A stretch of 46,309 bases of DNA from Clostridiales bacterium (GTDB lineage Bacteria > Bacillota > Clostridia > Christensenellales > Borkfalkiaceae): the NCBI GenBank assembly GCA_015055525.1, contig SVHZ01000012.1:1-46309 (forward strand), in the 5' to 3' direction. The stretch's first letter is position 1. Each line of letters starts with the position of its first letter. This document shows positions 9,074 to 17,350 of the stretch, piece after piece. The notes under the pieces were generated by a model that had not been told where the DNA came from, made no database searches, and was given only the letters and a program-made list of their open reading frames with translations. Both the position numbers and the translations under genes were made by a program.

Positions 9074-10216
9074 ATGAAAAACGTAGAGAAATATTACGAA
9101 AAAGCATTTGAACTTTATAAAACTTTACACGAACGTGCAGAAGTAGGTTTTGACCTGTTTGAAACTGTACAAATCGTAAAGAAAGAACTTTCTGATTTAG
9201 GAATTAAATATACTGAAAAATATGGAAAGTGTAGTGTTGTTGCAGAGATAGGTGGCGGTGAAAAAATTGTAGCGTTGCGCGCGGATATGGATGCACTTCC
9301 TATTGAAGAGAATAGCGGTGTTCCTTTTTCTTCAAAAAATAAAGGGGCAATGCATGCTTGTGGTCACGATTCGCACACGGCGATATTACTTGCGGTTGCA
9401 AGATATCTTAAAGAAAACGAAGACCGCTTAAAAGTTAAAGTAAGGTTAATTTTTCAACCGAGCGAAGAGTGCGCCGTAAGTGGAGCAAAAATGCTTGTAG
9501 ACAACGGCGTTATGGACGGAGTTAGCCAAATTATATGCACTCATTGTGAAAACGAAATTGATTTTGGAGAAATAGGCGTTTGCGCCGGCGATTACATGGC
9601 TGCATGCGTTCCGCTTAAAATTACGTTTTATGGAAAATCAGCGCATGCGACGCTACCCGAGCGTGGGATAGATGCAATTGCTATGGCAAATGATGCTTAT
9701 ATAGAACTTAAAAAATTTGTCAAAGAAAATTTTGAAAAAGAAGATTATATTTGGTCTGTTGGAAGATTTGTTGGTGGGACTGCACATAACGTAATTTGTG
9801 ATAAATGCGAAATGGATATATCTTTTAGATTTTACAACCTAAATTTTGCTAAAATTGTTGAAGAGAACGTTAAAAAAATTTGTGACAGTATTGCAAAAAA
9901 ATACGGTGGAAAAACGGAAATTTTTTGGGAAATGAGTACGGGCCCCGTTATAAACGATAGTGAAATTATTGATAAAATTAAAAATATTGCAAGCAAAAAT
10001 TCAATTAAAATAAATGAAGTTCAAAAGCGAATGAGTTCGGAAGATTTTGGTTGGTATTTGCAAAAAGCAAGGGGCGCAATATTTAGATATGGAACAAAAA
10101 ATGACGAGTGTGGGTGTAATACTGTTGCGCACACTTCAAATTTCAAGATTTACCCTCAAGGTATGAAAACCGCAATAGCAGTATTTTGTGATTACGTTTT
10201 AAGCTTAGGAGAATAA
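9074..10216 (+). CDS. M20D-family amidohydrolase (hippurate hydrolase/N-acyl-amino-acid deacylase-like)
   Basis: A 380-aa zinc/manganese amidohydrolase. Visible motifs are ADMDALPI, the metal-binding MHACGHD (C96, H98), QPSEE, SAHATLPE in the dimerisation domain and SSEDFGWY near the C terminus, with a final AHTSNF ligand. The length fits the M20D family, which removes acyl groups from amino acids or amino-acid conjugates. It sits between a PHP phosphoesterase and an aminotransferase (the next ATG is one base past its stop), consistent with releasing an amino acid that is then transaminated. An N-acetyl-diaminopimelate deacetylase role in lysine synthesis, paired with the aminotransferase, is an alternative. 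Confidence 0.85.
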   Translation: MKNVEKYYEKAFELYKTLHERAEVGFDLFETVQIVKKELSDLGIKYTEKYGKCSVVAEIGGGEKIVALRADMDALPIEENSGVPFSSKNKGAMHACGHDSHTAILLAVARYLKENEDRLKVKVRLIFQPSEECAVSGAKMLVDNGVMDGVSQIICTHCENEIDFGEIGVCAGDYMAACVPLKITFYGKSAHATLPERGIDAIAMANDAYIELKKFVKENFEKEDYIWSVGRFVGGTAHNVICDKCEMDISFRFYNLNFAKIVEENVKKICDSIAKKYGGKTEIFWEMSTGPVINDSEIIDKIKNIASKNSIKINEVQKRMSSEDFGWYLQKARGAIFRYGTKNDECGCNTVAHTSNFKIYPQGMKTAIAVFCDYVLSLGE

Positions 10217-10217
10217 A

Positions 10218-11378
10218 ATGATTAACAAATTAAATGAGAAAGCTAGAAATATTGACCTTGGCGCTATTAGAACGATGTTTGATAAAGCCTCAAAAATGCA
10301 AGGGGTTATTAGCCTTGGCATAGGCGAGCCTAATCAAAATACGCATCAAGACATTTGTAACGCGTGCGCAAAAGCGTTAATGGAAGGCAACACTCACTAT
10401 TCCCCTAACGCTGGGCGTATTGAACTTAGAAGAGCGGCGGCGGAAAACGGTTTTATAGCAAAAAACTTTTTTGACCCTGAAACTGAAGTTATGGTAACTA
10501 ACGGTGGTATGGGCGCGTTTGCTCTCGTAATGCAAGTAATATTAGAACTTGGCGATCAGGTTTTAATTCAAGATCCGCAATACCTTAACTTTGAAAAGAC
10601 TATTTCCTATTGCGGTGGTGTTGCCGTGCCCGTTCCTACGTCGTTTGACGGTGGTTTTTGTATGTCGGCAGACGATATTAGAGCAAGATACGTTAAAGGA
10701 AAAACTAAAATTTTAGTTGTAAACTCGCCTAATAATCCAACGGGTGAAGTTATTCCTGAAGATAAACTTTCAGAGATTGCAAAAGTTGCTTGCGAACTTG
10801 ATTTATTAGTTTTGTCAGACGAAGTTTACGGCAATCTTTTATACGATGGCGAAAAACCTCGTTCTATAGTAACTTTTCCCGGAATGAAGGAAAGAACGAT
10901 AGTAATTAACTCAATGTCAAAAGCGTACGCTATGACGGGTTGGAGAATAGGTTATATCGGCGGTCCGAGAGAGATTATTGAAAAAATGACGAAAGTTCAA
11001 GAATTTTTTAATTCTTGTATTAATACTTCTGCTCAATTAGGTTCTGCTTACGCGCTTAATCATCCTGAATTTATGGATGAAATTCGCGAGTCGTTTAGCG
11101 AACGTAGACAAATTGCTATCAAAGGGATGGAAAGTATTAAGGGAATAAAAACTAATTATCCAAAGGGTGCTTTTTATTTGTTCCCAAGCATTAAAGATTT
11201 TGGGATAACAAGCGTTGAGTTTTGCAATAGGCTGTTAGACGAAGCAAAAGTAGTTTGTATTCCAGGCAACGCCTTTGGTGAAAGTGGCGAAGGTTGCTTT
11301 AGATTGAGTTACAGTACTGAAAAATCTAAACTTATTGAAGCTATCGAAAGAATGGATAAATTTTGTTCAAAACTTTGA
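10218..11378 (+). CDS. Class I/II PLP-dependent aminotransferase
   Basis: A 386-aa fold-type I aminotransferase. The cofactor lysine is K235 in NSMSKAYAMTGWRIGY; NSPNNPTGE and SDEVYGNLLYDG are the usual PLP-contacting motifs, and the C-terminal FRLSYS carries the substrate-carboxylate arginine. The length is typical for the aspartate/aromatic and PatA-like group; the amino donor cannot be fixed from sequence. Its ribosome-binding site (TTAGGAG) lies inside the end of the preceding gene, so the two are co-translated. With the Lrp regulator and M20D enzyme it suggests degradation of an acylated or conjugated amino acid, or alternatively the acetylated diaminopimelate pathway. Confidence 0.88.
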   Translation: MINKLNEKARNIDLGAIRTMFDKASKMQGVISLGIGEPNQNTHQDICNACAKALMEGNTHYSPNAGRIELRRAAAENGFIAKNFFDPETEVMVTNGGMGAFALVMQVILELGDQVLIQDPQYLNFEKTISYCGGVAVPVPTSFDGGFCMSADDIRARYVKGKTKILVVNSPNNPTGEVIPEDKLSEIAKVACELDLLVLSDEVYGNLLYDGEKPRSIVTFPGMKERTIVINSMSKAYAMTGWRIGYIGGPREIIEKMTKVQEFFNSCINTSAQLGSAYALNHPEFMDEIRESFSERRQIAIKGMESIKGIKTNYPKGAFYLFPSIKDFGITSVEFCNRLLDEAKVVCIPGNAFGESGEGCFRLSYSTEKSKLIEAIERMDKFCSKL

Positions 11379-11393
11379 TTTGAGTAAAAAAAG

Positions 11394-11423
11394 AAAAAGC
11401 GTTAGAAAATTTCTAATGCTTTT
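11394..11423 (+). terminator. Terminator of the PHP-M20D-aminotransferase operon
   Basis: AGCGTTAGAAA pairs with TTTCTAATGCT (one G-T pair) and is followed by TTTAATTTATTT. Nearly the same hairpin recurs at 18195-18225. The following stretch to the promoter at 11593 shows no open frame or recognisable element. Confidence 0.75.
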
Positions 11424-11592
11424 AATTTATTTGTAGAGAGAGTGTTGAGTGGGATTTGAAGTAGCGTCTCAAAATTACGCCGACTGACCATTTGTAAGAA
11501 AATAGTTCAATTAAGTTAGCGCCCCCGCAACCACTAACAACGGGAGTTGTGATACAATGTTTCACTAAAATTCTTTAAATAGTACTTTTATA

Positions 11593-11621
11593 TTGACAAA
11601 AACAGTTAAATAATCCATAAT
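11593..11621 (+). promoter_or_regulatory. Promoter for the unknown acidic protein
   Basis: A perfect TTGACA (11593-11598), a 17-bp spacer and CATAAT (11616-11621). The predicted start point is almost at the ribosome-binding site (AAGGAG at 11628-11633), so the leader would be only about 12 bases. Confidence 0.7.
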
Positions 11622-11639
11622 TGTACTAAGGAGATGCTT

Positions 11640-12122
11640 ATGAACGAAGTTATTAAAAAAGAACAATTAGCAAGAAGATTTTTAGATAGGACAATTGGTT
11701 TTTGTGGAAGCAACCCAAGTTTTTTTGCTTATTATATGGAAAAAACAGATAGAGAAAAATTGCTCTATGAATTAGATGAGTTAGATTTAACAAGTAAAGA
11801 AGTCTATGCTTTAATCGACGAATATAGAACTGCATTGAAAAAGTTAGAAAATAAAATAGGGGAATTTTCGATATACTGTGATTTTGACGATGTCGACAAC
11901 GATTACAATGATGATTATTGTGGGGGAGACTATCGATCGTTCGTTATAAAAGCAAGTTCACGACGTGCGTATTTTGAGCCAATTGATAATATAAGCGAAG
12001 AAGATATGGAAAAAATATTTAAACAAAATCTTACGCTCGAACAATTATGCGAAAATTTTAATTTAGACCCGAAGATGTTTGAAATTGAGAGGGTGAGCGT
12101 GGATTCTTGTTTGGAAGATTAG
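11640..12122 (+). CDS. Uncharacterised acidic protein (160 aa)
   Basis: I do not recognise this protein. It is soluble, largely helical and acidic, with a central Asp/Tyr/Asn-rich low-complexity stretch (DFDDVDNDYNDDY). Its C-terminal part, with LTLEQLCENFNLDPKMFEIE, resembles a small helix-turn-helix-like segment. An in-frame ATG at 11634 abuts the AAGGAG site; the ATG at 11640 has normal 6-base spacing and is chosen. It is monocistronic, with its own promoter and a terminator at 12173. Confidence 0.7.
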   Translation: MNEVIKKEQLARRFLDRTIGFCGSNPSFFAYYMEKTDREKLLYELDELDLTSKEVYALIDEYRTALKKLENKIGEFSIYCDFDDVDNDYNDDYCGGDYRSFVIKASSRRAYFEPIDNISEEDMEKIFKQNLTLEQLCENFNLDPKMFEIERVSVDSCLED

Positions 12123-12172
12123 AAATAAAGTGGCATTGATAAAAAACAGTGTTACTTTGGAATATAATTACG

Positions 12173-12198
12173 AAGGCGAGGAATCCCTCGCCTTTTAT
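12173..12198 (+). terminator. Terminator of the acidic-protein gene
   Basis: AAGGCGAGG and CCTCGCCTT flank AATC, followed by TTAT. The transcript of the preceding gene ends here before the next promoter at 12219. Confidence 0.8.
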
Positions 12199-12218
12199 GT
12201 TGCGAATAAATTTTACTA

Positions 12219-12247
12219 TTGAAATAGTAATGGTTTTGTGGTAAAAT
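12219..12247 (+). promoter_or_regulatory. Promoter of the DUF4838 lipoprotein gene
   Basis: TTGAAA (12219-12224), a 17-bp spacer and TAAAAT (12242-12247), followed by an AGGGGGA ribosome-binding site and the ATG at 12278. Confidence 0.7.
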
Positions 12248-12277
12248 TTCATTAGTTAACTCTTTTAGGGGGATAAG

Positions 12278-15037
12278 ATGAAAAAAATAGCGACGAAAAT
12301 AACTGCAATATTTTTAAGCTTTTCTTTTTTGATAGGGCTTAGCAGTTGCTTTGAAACTGCAACGCCTTCGGATAATCATACTTACGTTGTTGAGAGAGTT
12401 GTAGCGCCCACTTGTGAAGAAGACGGATATACCGTTTATGCTTGCGAGTGTGGGCAAACTAAAAAAGACGATTACGTTAATAAACTAGGGCATATTTTTG
12501 ATAAGTACGTGTACAATAACAATTCAACCACTTCAGAAAATGGCACTAAATCTGCAACTTGCAATAGGGAAGGTTGTTCGGTAGTAGATGAAGTTGAAGT
12601 TTTGGGTAGCCAACTTGAAGAGCTTACCTTAAAACTTGTTAAATCCGGTTTGACCGATTACGTAATAAGAGTTCCAGACAACTATGAAAAGAGAAGGCCG
12701 TTAAAAACCGCGGTCAATGATTTGCAAGCGCTTTTAGAAGAAGCGACGTCTATTAAGTTTGAAATTGTAAAGAACAGCTTAATAAACAGCGCAAAGTATA
12801 TTTCAATAACGGATAACGGCTTGTTAGATAACGAAAAACAAAAGGTGATAGACGGGCTTGAAAGTGATTCGACTTTCTATTTTTCAACGGGGCACAATAT
12901 CTTTTTGACGGGCGGTTCAGATTATGGTACGGCGTTTGCTATTTATGATTTTTTAAGTGATTATTTTGGTTTTGAACCTTTTACCGAGAGTATTTACACG
13001 TTGGATAAAGACGTTTACGAAAAGAATATTTCTTCATTTTATAAAATAAACGAACCAGACCTTTTGCAACGTCATTTGGGAAGCTGGCGAGCATCTTACT
13101 TAACTCAATATAGATTTAGAACGGTTGCAGGTCAAGGCGGTTACGATTGCGCGGCAGGACTATATGCTTACACAGACGATCCTAAATACGCGGTGGTAAA
13201 CGGAATAAATTACGACAAAATTGAAATTCTTGCAAGAATGCACAATTCATTAGATTTTATTCCTTATGAAAAGTACGGAAGCAGTCATAGCGGTTGGTAT
13301 GCAACGGATAGACAAAACAACTATCTTTTAACGGGCACATCTCCCGCTGAAGTGTGCTTTACTGCGCATGGCGACGCCGAAGAATATCAAGCGCTTCAAA
13401 ATACGTATTTTGAAGCCATGAAAAAAATGTTTATCCAAAGGGTGGAAATTAAAAACCTTCAAAAGCGGGATTTACTATTGTTTTTGAATTCAGATTGGAA
13501 TATTATTACAATCTGGATGGAAGATAGTGAAAAGTATTGCGATTGTGAAGGCTGTAACCAAATAGTACAAAAGTACGGTGGGTATACAAGTTCAGTTGTA
13601 ATAAGGTTTATAAAGGATTTGAAGCAAAAAATTGACGATTGGTTTAATTCAAGCGAAGGAAGCCTTTATAAAATTGACGACTTTAAGTTAAGGTTTTCAG
13701 TTTCTCAAAAGTACGGCGACGCGCCTGTAAAATTCAATCAAGAAACAGGCGAATACGAAGTTATTTACGATGATTTGAAACTTGGCAAGGGCTATTCGTT
13801 ATTGCTTACTAATTCTTCCATGCTCTCTAAAATGAATTACGAAGAGCCTTACACTTCGCAAGTAAACGGGTATTTTATAGATAGGTTCAAAAAATGGTCT
13901 TCAATGGTTGAGCATATTGACTTATACACCTATCAAGCAAACTTTTCAGAATGCACCTTGTTTATGGACACTTTTGAACTTTACGATAGCGAGTTTTGCA
14001 AGTTTTTAGTAGAAAACGGAATTAAATCTTGGTATAATGAAAGCGTATATTCTTCAGGGTGGTTCCACTTAAAACAGTATGCAGAAAGTAAATTTTACTG
14101 GGATAATTCTCTGAGTATGGAAGAAATTTACGATAGGTATTTTAGCGCAGTATTCCCAACCGTTCCAAGCGAGATGAGAAACTTGTTTGAAATGCAAAAA
14201 ACCGCTCGTAAAAATGCAAGAGATAAATACTTAGCAACTCTTGAAGAAGGGAAAAAGATAAATTTAGAAACGGCTGAAATAGCGTATTTGTACGACGAAG
14301 ATGAACTCAAAGATATAATTTACGAATACCAAAGAGTTTTGAGTTTGACGGAAGAAGGCAGTGAAGAACATTATCAAATTATGTTTGAAATGATTTCTCC
14401 ACTTATGCAAATAATGTATTTAGAAAAAGAAAGAGTCCCCGTCGGTTTCAATGAAAAACATAATACAAATTATCCGGTAATGACGAGTGAACTCGTAAGA
14501 TTCAAAGCCTTACTTATGGATATTAGTGAAAAATGCGGTGAAAAGTTTGGAAATATATTTGCATCAAATCACAACGATAAACCCATTTTACAGGATAGAT
14601 TTTTATCGTCGGTTGGCTATAACGTGGCGTTTCAGACTTATAAAAGGATGATGATTATTCCGCAAACGTATGATAACGGAACTGCGAATAGAATACTCAA
14701 TCCAACCGTTAACCTTGGAGTTGGCGACCATAGATTACAATGGATATATCTTTATCATCGAGACCCGTTTGGTTTATTTGATTACACAAATATTAAGATG
14801 GAAGTAATTTCGGGCGAAGACGTAATTTCTATAACGCCTAACCAAAGGGTTATTGACTGCGGTGGTAAGATTTCATCTTCGCTTACTGAAAACTTTTCCG
14901 CAAGCGACTATAAAGGAACGACCAAGTATGACTACGGTACGCTTACTTGCATAAAAAAGGGTACTGCCGTAATGAGATTTACCTACACTTTAGACGGTAT
15001 AGAGTATACTGACACTAGAACGATTAACGTTATATAA
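12278..15037 (+). CDS. DUF4838-type lipoprotein, predicted surface glycoside-hydrolase-like protein
   Basis: A 919-aa secreted lipoprotein: signal peptide with lipobox LSSC (lipidated C24), so it is anchored on the outer face of the membrane. Residues about 30-110 hold a small Cys-rich module of the kind found in many Clostridia surface proteins (APTCEEDGYTVYACECG, KLGH). The large middle region includes a cysteine motif CDCEGC followed by a helix rich in FIKDLKQKIDDW, which is how DUF4838 proteins look. That family is related to the alpha-glucuronidase/GH20 type barrels, but I cannot name catalytic residues. The last 80 residues resemble an Ig-like beta domain. The gene stands alone between its own promoter and terminator. 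A glycan substrate is inferred from nearby sugar genes. Confidence 0.75.
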   Translation: MKKIATKITAIFLSFSFLIGLSSCFETATPSDNHTYVVERVVAPTCEEDGYTVYACECGQTKKDDYVNKLGHIFDKYVYNNNSTTSENGTKSATCNREGCSVVDEVEVLGSQLEELTLKLVKSGLTDYVIRVPDNYEKRRPLKTAVNDLQALLEEATSIKFEIVKNSLINSAKYISITDNGLLDNEKQKVIDGLESDSTFYFSTGHNIFLTGGSDYGTAFAIYDFLSDYFGFEPFTESIYTLDKDVYEKNISSFYKINEPDLLQRHLGSWRASYLTQYRFRTVAGQGGYDCAAGLYAYTDDPKYAVVNGINYDKIEILARMHNSLDFIPYEKYGSSHSGWYATDRQNNYLLTGTSPAEVCFTAHGDAEEYQALQNTYFEAMKKMFIQRVEIKNLQKRDLLLFLNSDWNIITIWMEDSEKYCDCEGCNQIVQKYGGYTSSVVIRFIKDLKQKIDDWFNSSEGSLYKIDDFKLRFSVSQKYGDAPVKFNQETGEYEVIYDDLKLGKGYSLLLTNSSMLSKMNYEEPYTSQVNGYFIDRFKKWSSMVEHIDLYTYQANFSECTLFMDTFELYDSEFCKFLVENGIKSWYNESVYSSGWFHLKQYAESKFYWDNSLSMEEIYDRYFSAVFPTVPSEMRNLFEMQKTARKNARDKYLATLEEGKKINLETAEIAYLYDEDELKDIIYEYQRVLSLTEEGSEEHYQIMFEMISPLMQIMYLEKERVPVGFNEKHNTNYPVMTSELVRFKALLMDISEKCGEKFGNIFASNHNDKPILQDRFLSSVGYNVAFQTYKRMMIIPQTYDNGTANRILNPTVNLGVGDHRLQWIYLYHRDPFGLFDYTNIKMEVISGEDVISITPNQRVIDCGGKISSSLTENFSASDYKGTTKYDYGTLTCIKKGTAVMRFTYTLDGIEYTDTRTINVI

Positions 15038-15045
15038 ATTGCCAT

Positions 15046-15078
15046 TAAAAAAAGCACCAAACAGTTGGTGCTTTTTTA
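15046..15078 (+). terminator. Terminator of the DUF4838 lipoprotein gene
   Basis: AAAAAAGCACCAA and TTGGTGCTTTTTT form a 13-bp stem around ACAG, ending in a T run. Confidence 0.9.
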
Positions 15079-15107
15079 TTGCTATAAATAGAAAATGTGA
15101 AATTTTG

Positions 15108-15147
15108 CAAAAACACAACTATTTGGAAATTCAAAATTGTGTTTTTG
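15108..15147. repeat. 11-bp inverted repeat upstream of the Fe-S protein promoter
   Basis: CAAAAACACAA (15108-15118) and TTGTGTTTTTG (15137-15147) are perfect complements separated by 18 bases. The right arm lies inside the conserved promoter element at 15136. It may be a regulator site with two half-sites, or a weak hairpin. Confidence 0.5.
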
Positions 15148-15201
15148 TGTAACAAATTGGTTGTTTTATTTCTTTTTTGTGTAAGTTTCTTTTGATATAA
15201 T
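15136..15201 (+). promoter_or_regulatory. Promoter with conserved upstream element (copy B)
   Basis: An extended -10 (TGATATAAT, with TATAAT at 15196-15201) is preceded by a poor T-rich -35. Bases 15136-15176 match 36 of 41 positions of 36665-36705 upstream of the cobalamin operon, and in both places TATAAT begins exactly 60 bases after the element starts. A weak -35 plus a conserved block upstream of it is typical of activator-dependent promoters (inference). Confidence 0.65.
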
Positions 15202-15212
15202 ATATTTGAACT

Positions 15213-15227
15213 ATGTCAATTTGACAT
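15213..15227. promoter_or_regulatory. Palindromic operator candidate just downstream of the start point
   Basis: ATGTCAA-T-TTGACAT is a perfect 7-bp inverted repeat located about +5 to +19 relative to the predicted start point of the Fe-S protein transcript. The position suits a repressor. It is not present at the related promoter near 36725. Confidence 0.45.
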
Positions 15228-15261
15228 TGGATACTTAAACTAAATCAAAAGGAGAAACTTA

Positions 15262-16314
15262 ATGATTACATCACAAGATATTAAAGCAGCGGCAAAAAGA
15301 TTGGGTGCAGATCTCGTTGGTATCGGTTCTATCGATCGTTGGAGCACAGCCCCAATACAAATGGACCCTAAACAAATTATGCCTAATGCAAAATCTATAA
15401 TTGCTCTCGGCTTCCGCGTTATGAGAGGTTCACTCCGCGGTGTAGAAGAAGGCACGTATTTTTCAAACTATTCTTCAATGGGATATGGCGGTATAACCTA
15501 CATTTATATGCCGATGACCGTTATCAATTTAAGCAAAATGATTGAAGATGCAGGTTACGAAGCAGTTCCTATGGGACACCAAAGCGACTGGAGAGCTATT
15601 GATAACGTAGGCTTTATGAGAGAAAACTATTCTCGCCCCGTTGCTCCTGGTAAGGCAGCGCCTGACGTTATGGTTAATTTGCGTATCGCAGGATTCTTAT
15701 GCGGGCTTGGCGAAATTGGTTATTCAAAGATGCTTCTCACTCCTGAATTTGGTCCACGTCAACGTATAGGTATCATTATTACCGACCTTGAACTTGAACC
15801 AGATCCAATTATGGAACCAGGCACACTTTGCAATCGTTGTATGGCGTGCGTACGCGAATGCCCCGGCGGATGCATTCCTGCTGACAGAACTATTAAGGAA
15901 AACATCGGCGGATACGAATGCGAGTGGGCAGACGTTGATATGACTAGATGCGACTGGACGTTCCAAGGCGGTGAGGAATGTAAAGAAGGAGAATCTGGAA
16001 ATTACTTTGACCACGTTTGGTCGCCAGGTTGGAAAGGAAAGTTCAAAGCTTCAAGCATCAGTCCGTTCCCCAAAGCACCTAACCCATTATATAATAGCGG
16101 TAAGGCGGTGTGCGGAGCGAAGGGCTGTACTCGTGCTTGTATGATAAGCCTTGAACGACGCGGAGTTTTGAAAAACAAATTTGCAAATCCTTTCCGTACT
16201 CAAAAGCCTTGGTCGGTAGACTGGTCACAAGAACCATACCCAACCGGCTACAAAGCGCCATACGAGGGTAAAGATTCCCCGAATAACACTAAGTGTGACA
16301 CAAAGACGGATTAA
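15262..16314 (+). CDS. QueG/epoxyqueuosine-reductase-like 4Fe-4S protein
   Basis: A 350-aa cytoplasmic iron-sulfur protein related to the N-terminal part of epoxyqueuosine reductase and reductive dehalogenases. The N-terminal fold contains ADLVGIGSIDRW. A classic cluster motif C190-x2-C193-x2-C196-x3-C200-P lies in CNRCMACVRECPGG. A second, less regular set (C284, C289, C293 in CGAKGCTRAC) may hold another cluster or be degenerate. True QueG enzymes use cobalamin; whether this paralog does is unknown. An AAGGAG site precedes the ATG. It is followed after one base by a U32-like gene and then an AraC regulator, so it is unlikely to be the housekeeping tRNA-modification QueG. Confidence 0.75.
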   Translation: MITSQDIKAAAKRLGADLVGIGSIDRWSTAPIQMDPKQIMPNAKSIIALGFRVMRGSLRGVEEGTYFSNYSSMGYGGITYIYMPMTVINLSKMIEDAGYEAVPMGHQSDWRAIDNVGFMRENYSRPVAPGKAAPDVMVNLRIAGFLCGLGEIGYSKMLLTPEFGPRQRIGIIITDLELEPDPIMEPGTLCNRCMACVRECPGGCIPADRTIKENIGGYECEWADVDMTRCDWTFQGGEECKEGESGNYFDHVWSPGWKGKFKASSISPFPKAPNPLYNSGKAVCGAKGCTRACMISLERRGVLKNKFANPFRTQKPWSVDWSQEPYPTGYKAPYEGKDSPNNTKCDTKTD

Positions 16315-16315
16315 T

Positions 16316-17350
16316 ATGAAATATAGCGTTGGATTCCAACTGTATCAAGGGAACGAAGAGCCGTTTTCTCAAATTGTAAAAGCGTATCGAGAGCATATAT
16401 CCGAGGTGTTTTTTGCATGGCAGGACATTGCTTCGGGCAGGAGCCCTATTGCAACTCGCCACGGATATACCGACTGGACTGCGCAAGCAAGAACGGAAGA
16501 AGAACTTCGCAAAATAAAGCAAATGGGTATAAAACTCGACCTGCTTTTTAATGGTAATTGCTACGGTGAGTATGCAATATCTGAAAAACTTGCGAATACG
16601 GTTGTTTCCGTAGTTGAATATTTAGAAAGTATTAATTGCGGTGTAGATATAATTACAACGGCATCTCTTGCTATTGCCCATACGGTAAAAAAGCATTTTC
16701 CAAAAATTGAGGTGCGCGCATCGGTGAATATGCGTATCGGAACTGTGAAAGGGATGGAATACGTTTCCGACTTATTTGATTCTTTTCACGTTCAGCGAGA
16801 TTACAACCGAGATCTTGAACATTTGAAAATGCTCAAGAGTTGGGCGGACGAGCACGGTAAAAAACTTATTATGCTTGCAAACAGCGGTTGCTTTATCAAT
16901 TGCTCGGGGCAAAGTTTTCACGATAATTTGGTAGCGCACGAGCACGAAATATGCGAAGTGAAAAATATGGATGATTTTCTTCCGTATGCTTGTTGGCGAT
17001 CACTAAAAAATAAGGACAATTGGCACCTGCTACTTGAAAACACGTGGGTTCGCCCTGAGGATATTCATTATTATGAAGGGATTTTCGAAACGGTTAAACT
17101 TGCAACAAGGATGCACTCATTACCAGGAATGGTGATAGACGCTTACGTGCGTGGGCAATTTTTCGGAAACACGCTAGATTTGTTTGAGCCTGCATTTAGC
17201 AGAGGGATTGCGCCTTACATTATTTGTAACCCAGAGTTTCCTAAAGACTGGTTTACAAAAACGTCTTCTTGTGATAAAATGTGTCATAGATGCGGGTATT
17301 GTAAATCTGTACTCGCTAAAGTTCTTATCAATACAGAGGGAAGTAAATGA
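16316..17350 (+). CDS. U32-peptidase-like TIM-barrel protein with C-terminal cysteine cluster
   Basis: A 344-aa soluble protein. Its alternating beta/alpha pattern and the motif LANSGCFINCSGQSFHD resemble the cysteine region of U32 peptidase-like proteins, many of which are really Fe-S-dependent hydroxylases or RNA-modifying factors. The C-terminal CDKMCHRCGYC adds four cysteines, suggesting a metal or Fe-S cluster. The frame opens at a GTG (16295) inside the preceding gene, but the ATG at 16316 gives a natural N terminus (MKYSVGFQLY) and is chosen although its ribosome-binding site is weak. It is co-transcribed with the QueG-like gene, and its stop overlaps the AraC start (ATGA). The family assignment is moderate. 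Confidence 0.6.
   Translation: MKYSVGFQLYQGNEEPFSQIVKAYREHISEVFFAWQDIASGRSPIATRHGYTDWTAQARTEEELRKIKQMGIKLDLLFNGNCYGEYAISEKLANTVVSVVEYLESINCGVDIITTASLAIAHTVKKHFPKIEVRASVNMRIGTVKGMEYVSDLFDSFHVQRDYNRDLEHLKMLKSWADEHGKKLIMLANSGCFINCSGQSFHDNLVAHEHEICEVKNMDDFLPYACWRSLKNKDNWHLLLENTWVRPEDIHYYEGIFETVKLATRMHSLPGMVIDAYVRGQFFGNTLDLFEPAFSRGIAPYIICNPEFPKDWFTKTSSCDKMCHRCGYCKSVLAKVLINTEGSK

Noticed and set aside
11424-11592. Slightly more GC-rich intergenic stretch suggesting an RNA gene or old insertion
   Set aside because: No stable hairpin, open frame or repeat is apparent; only a short ACAAC/GTTGT stem, too weak to call.
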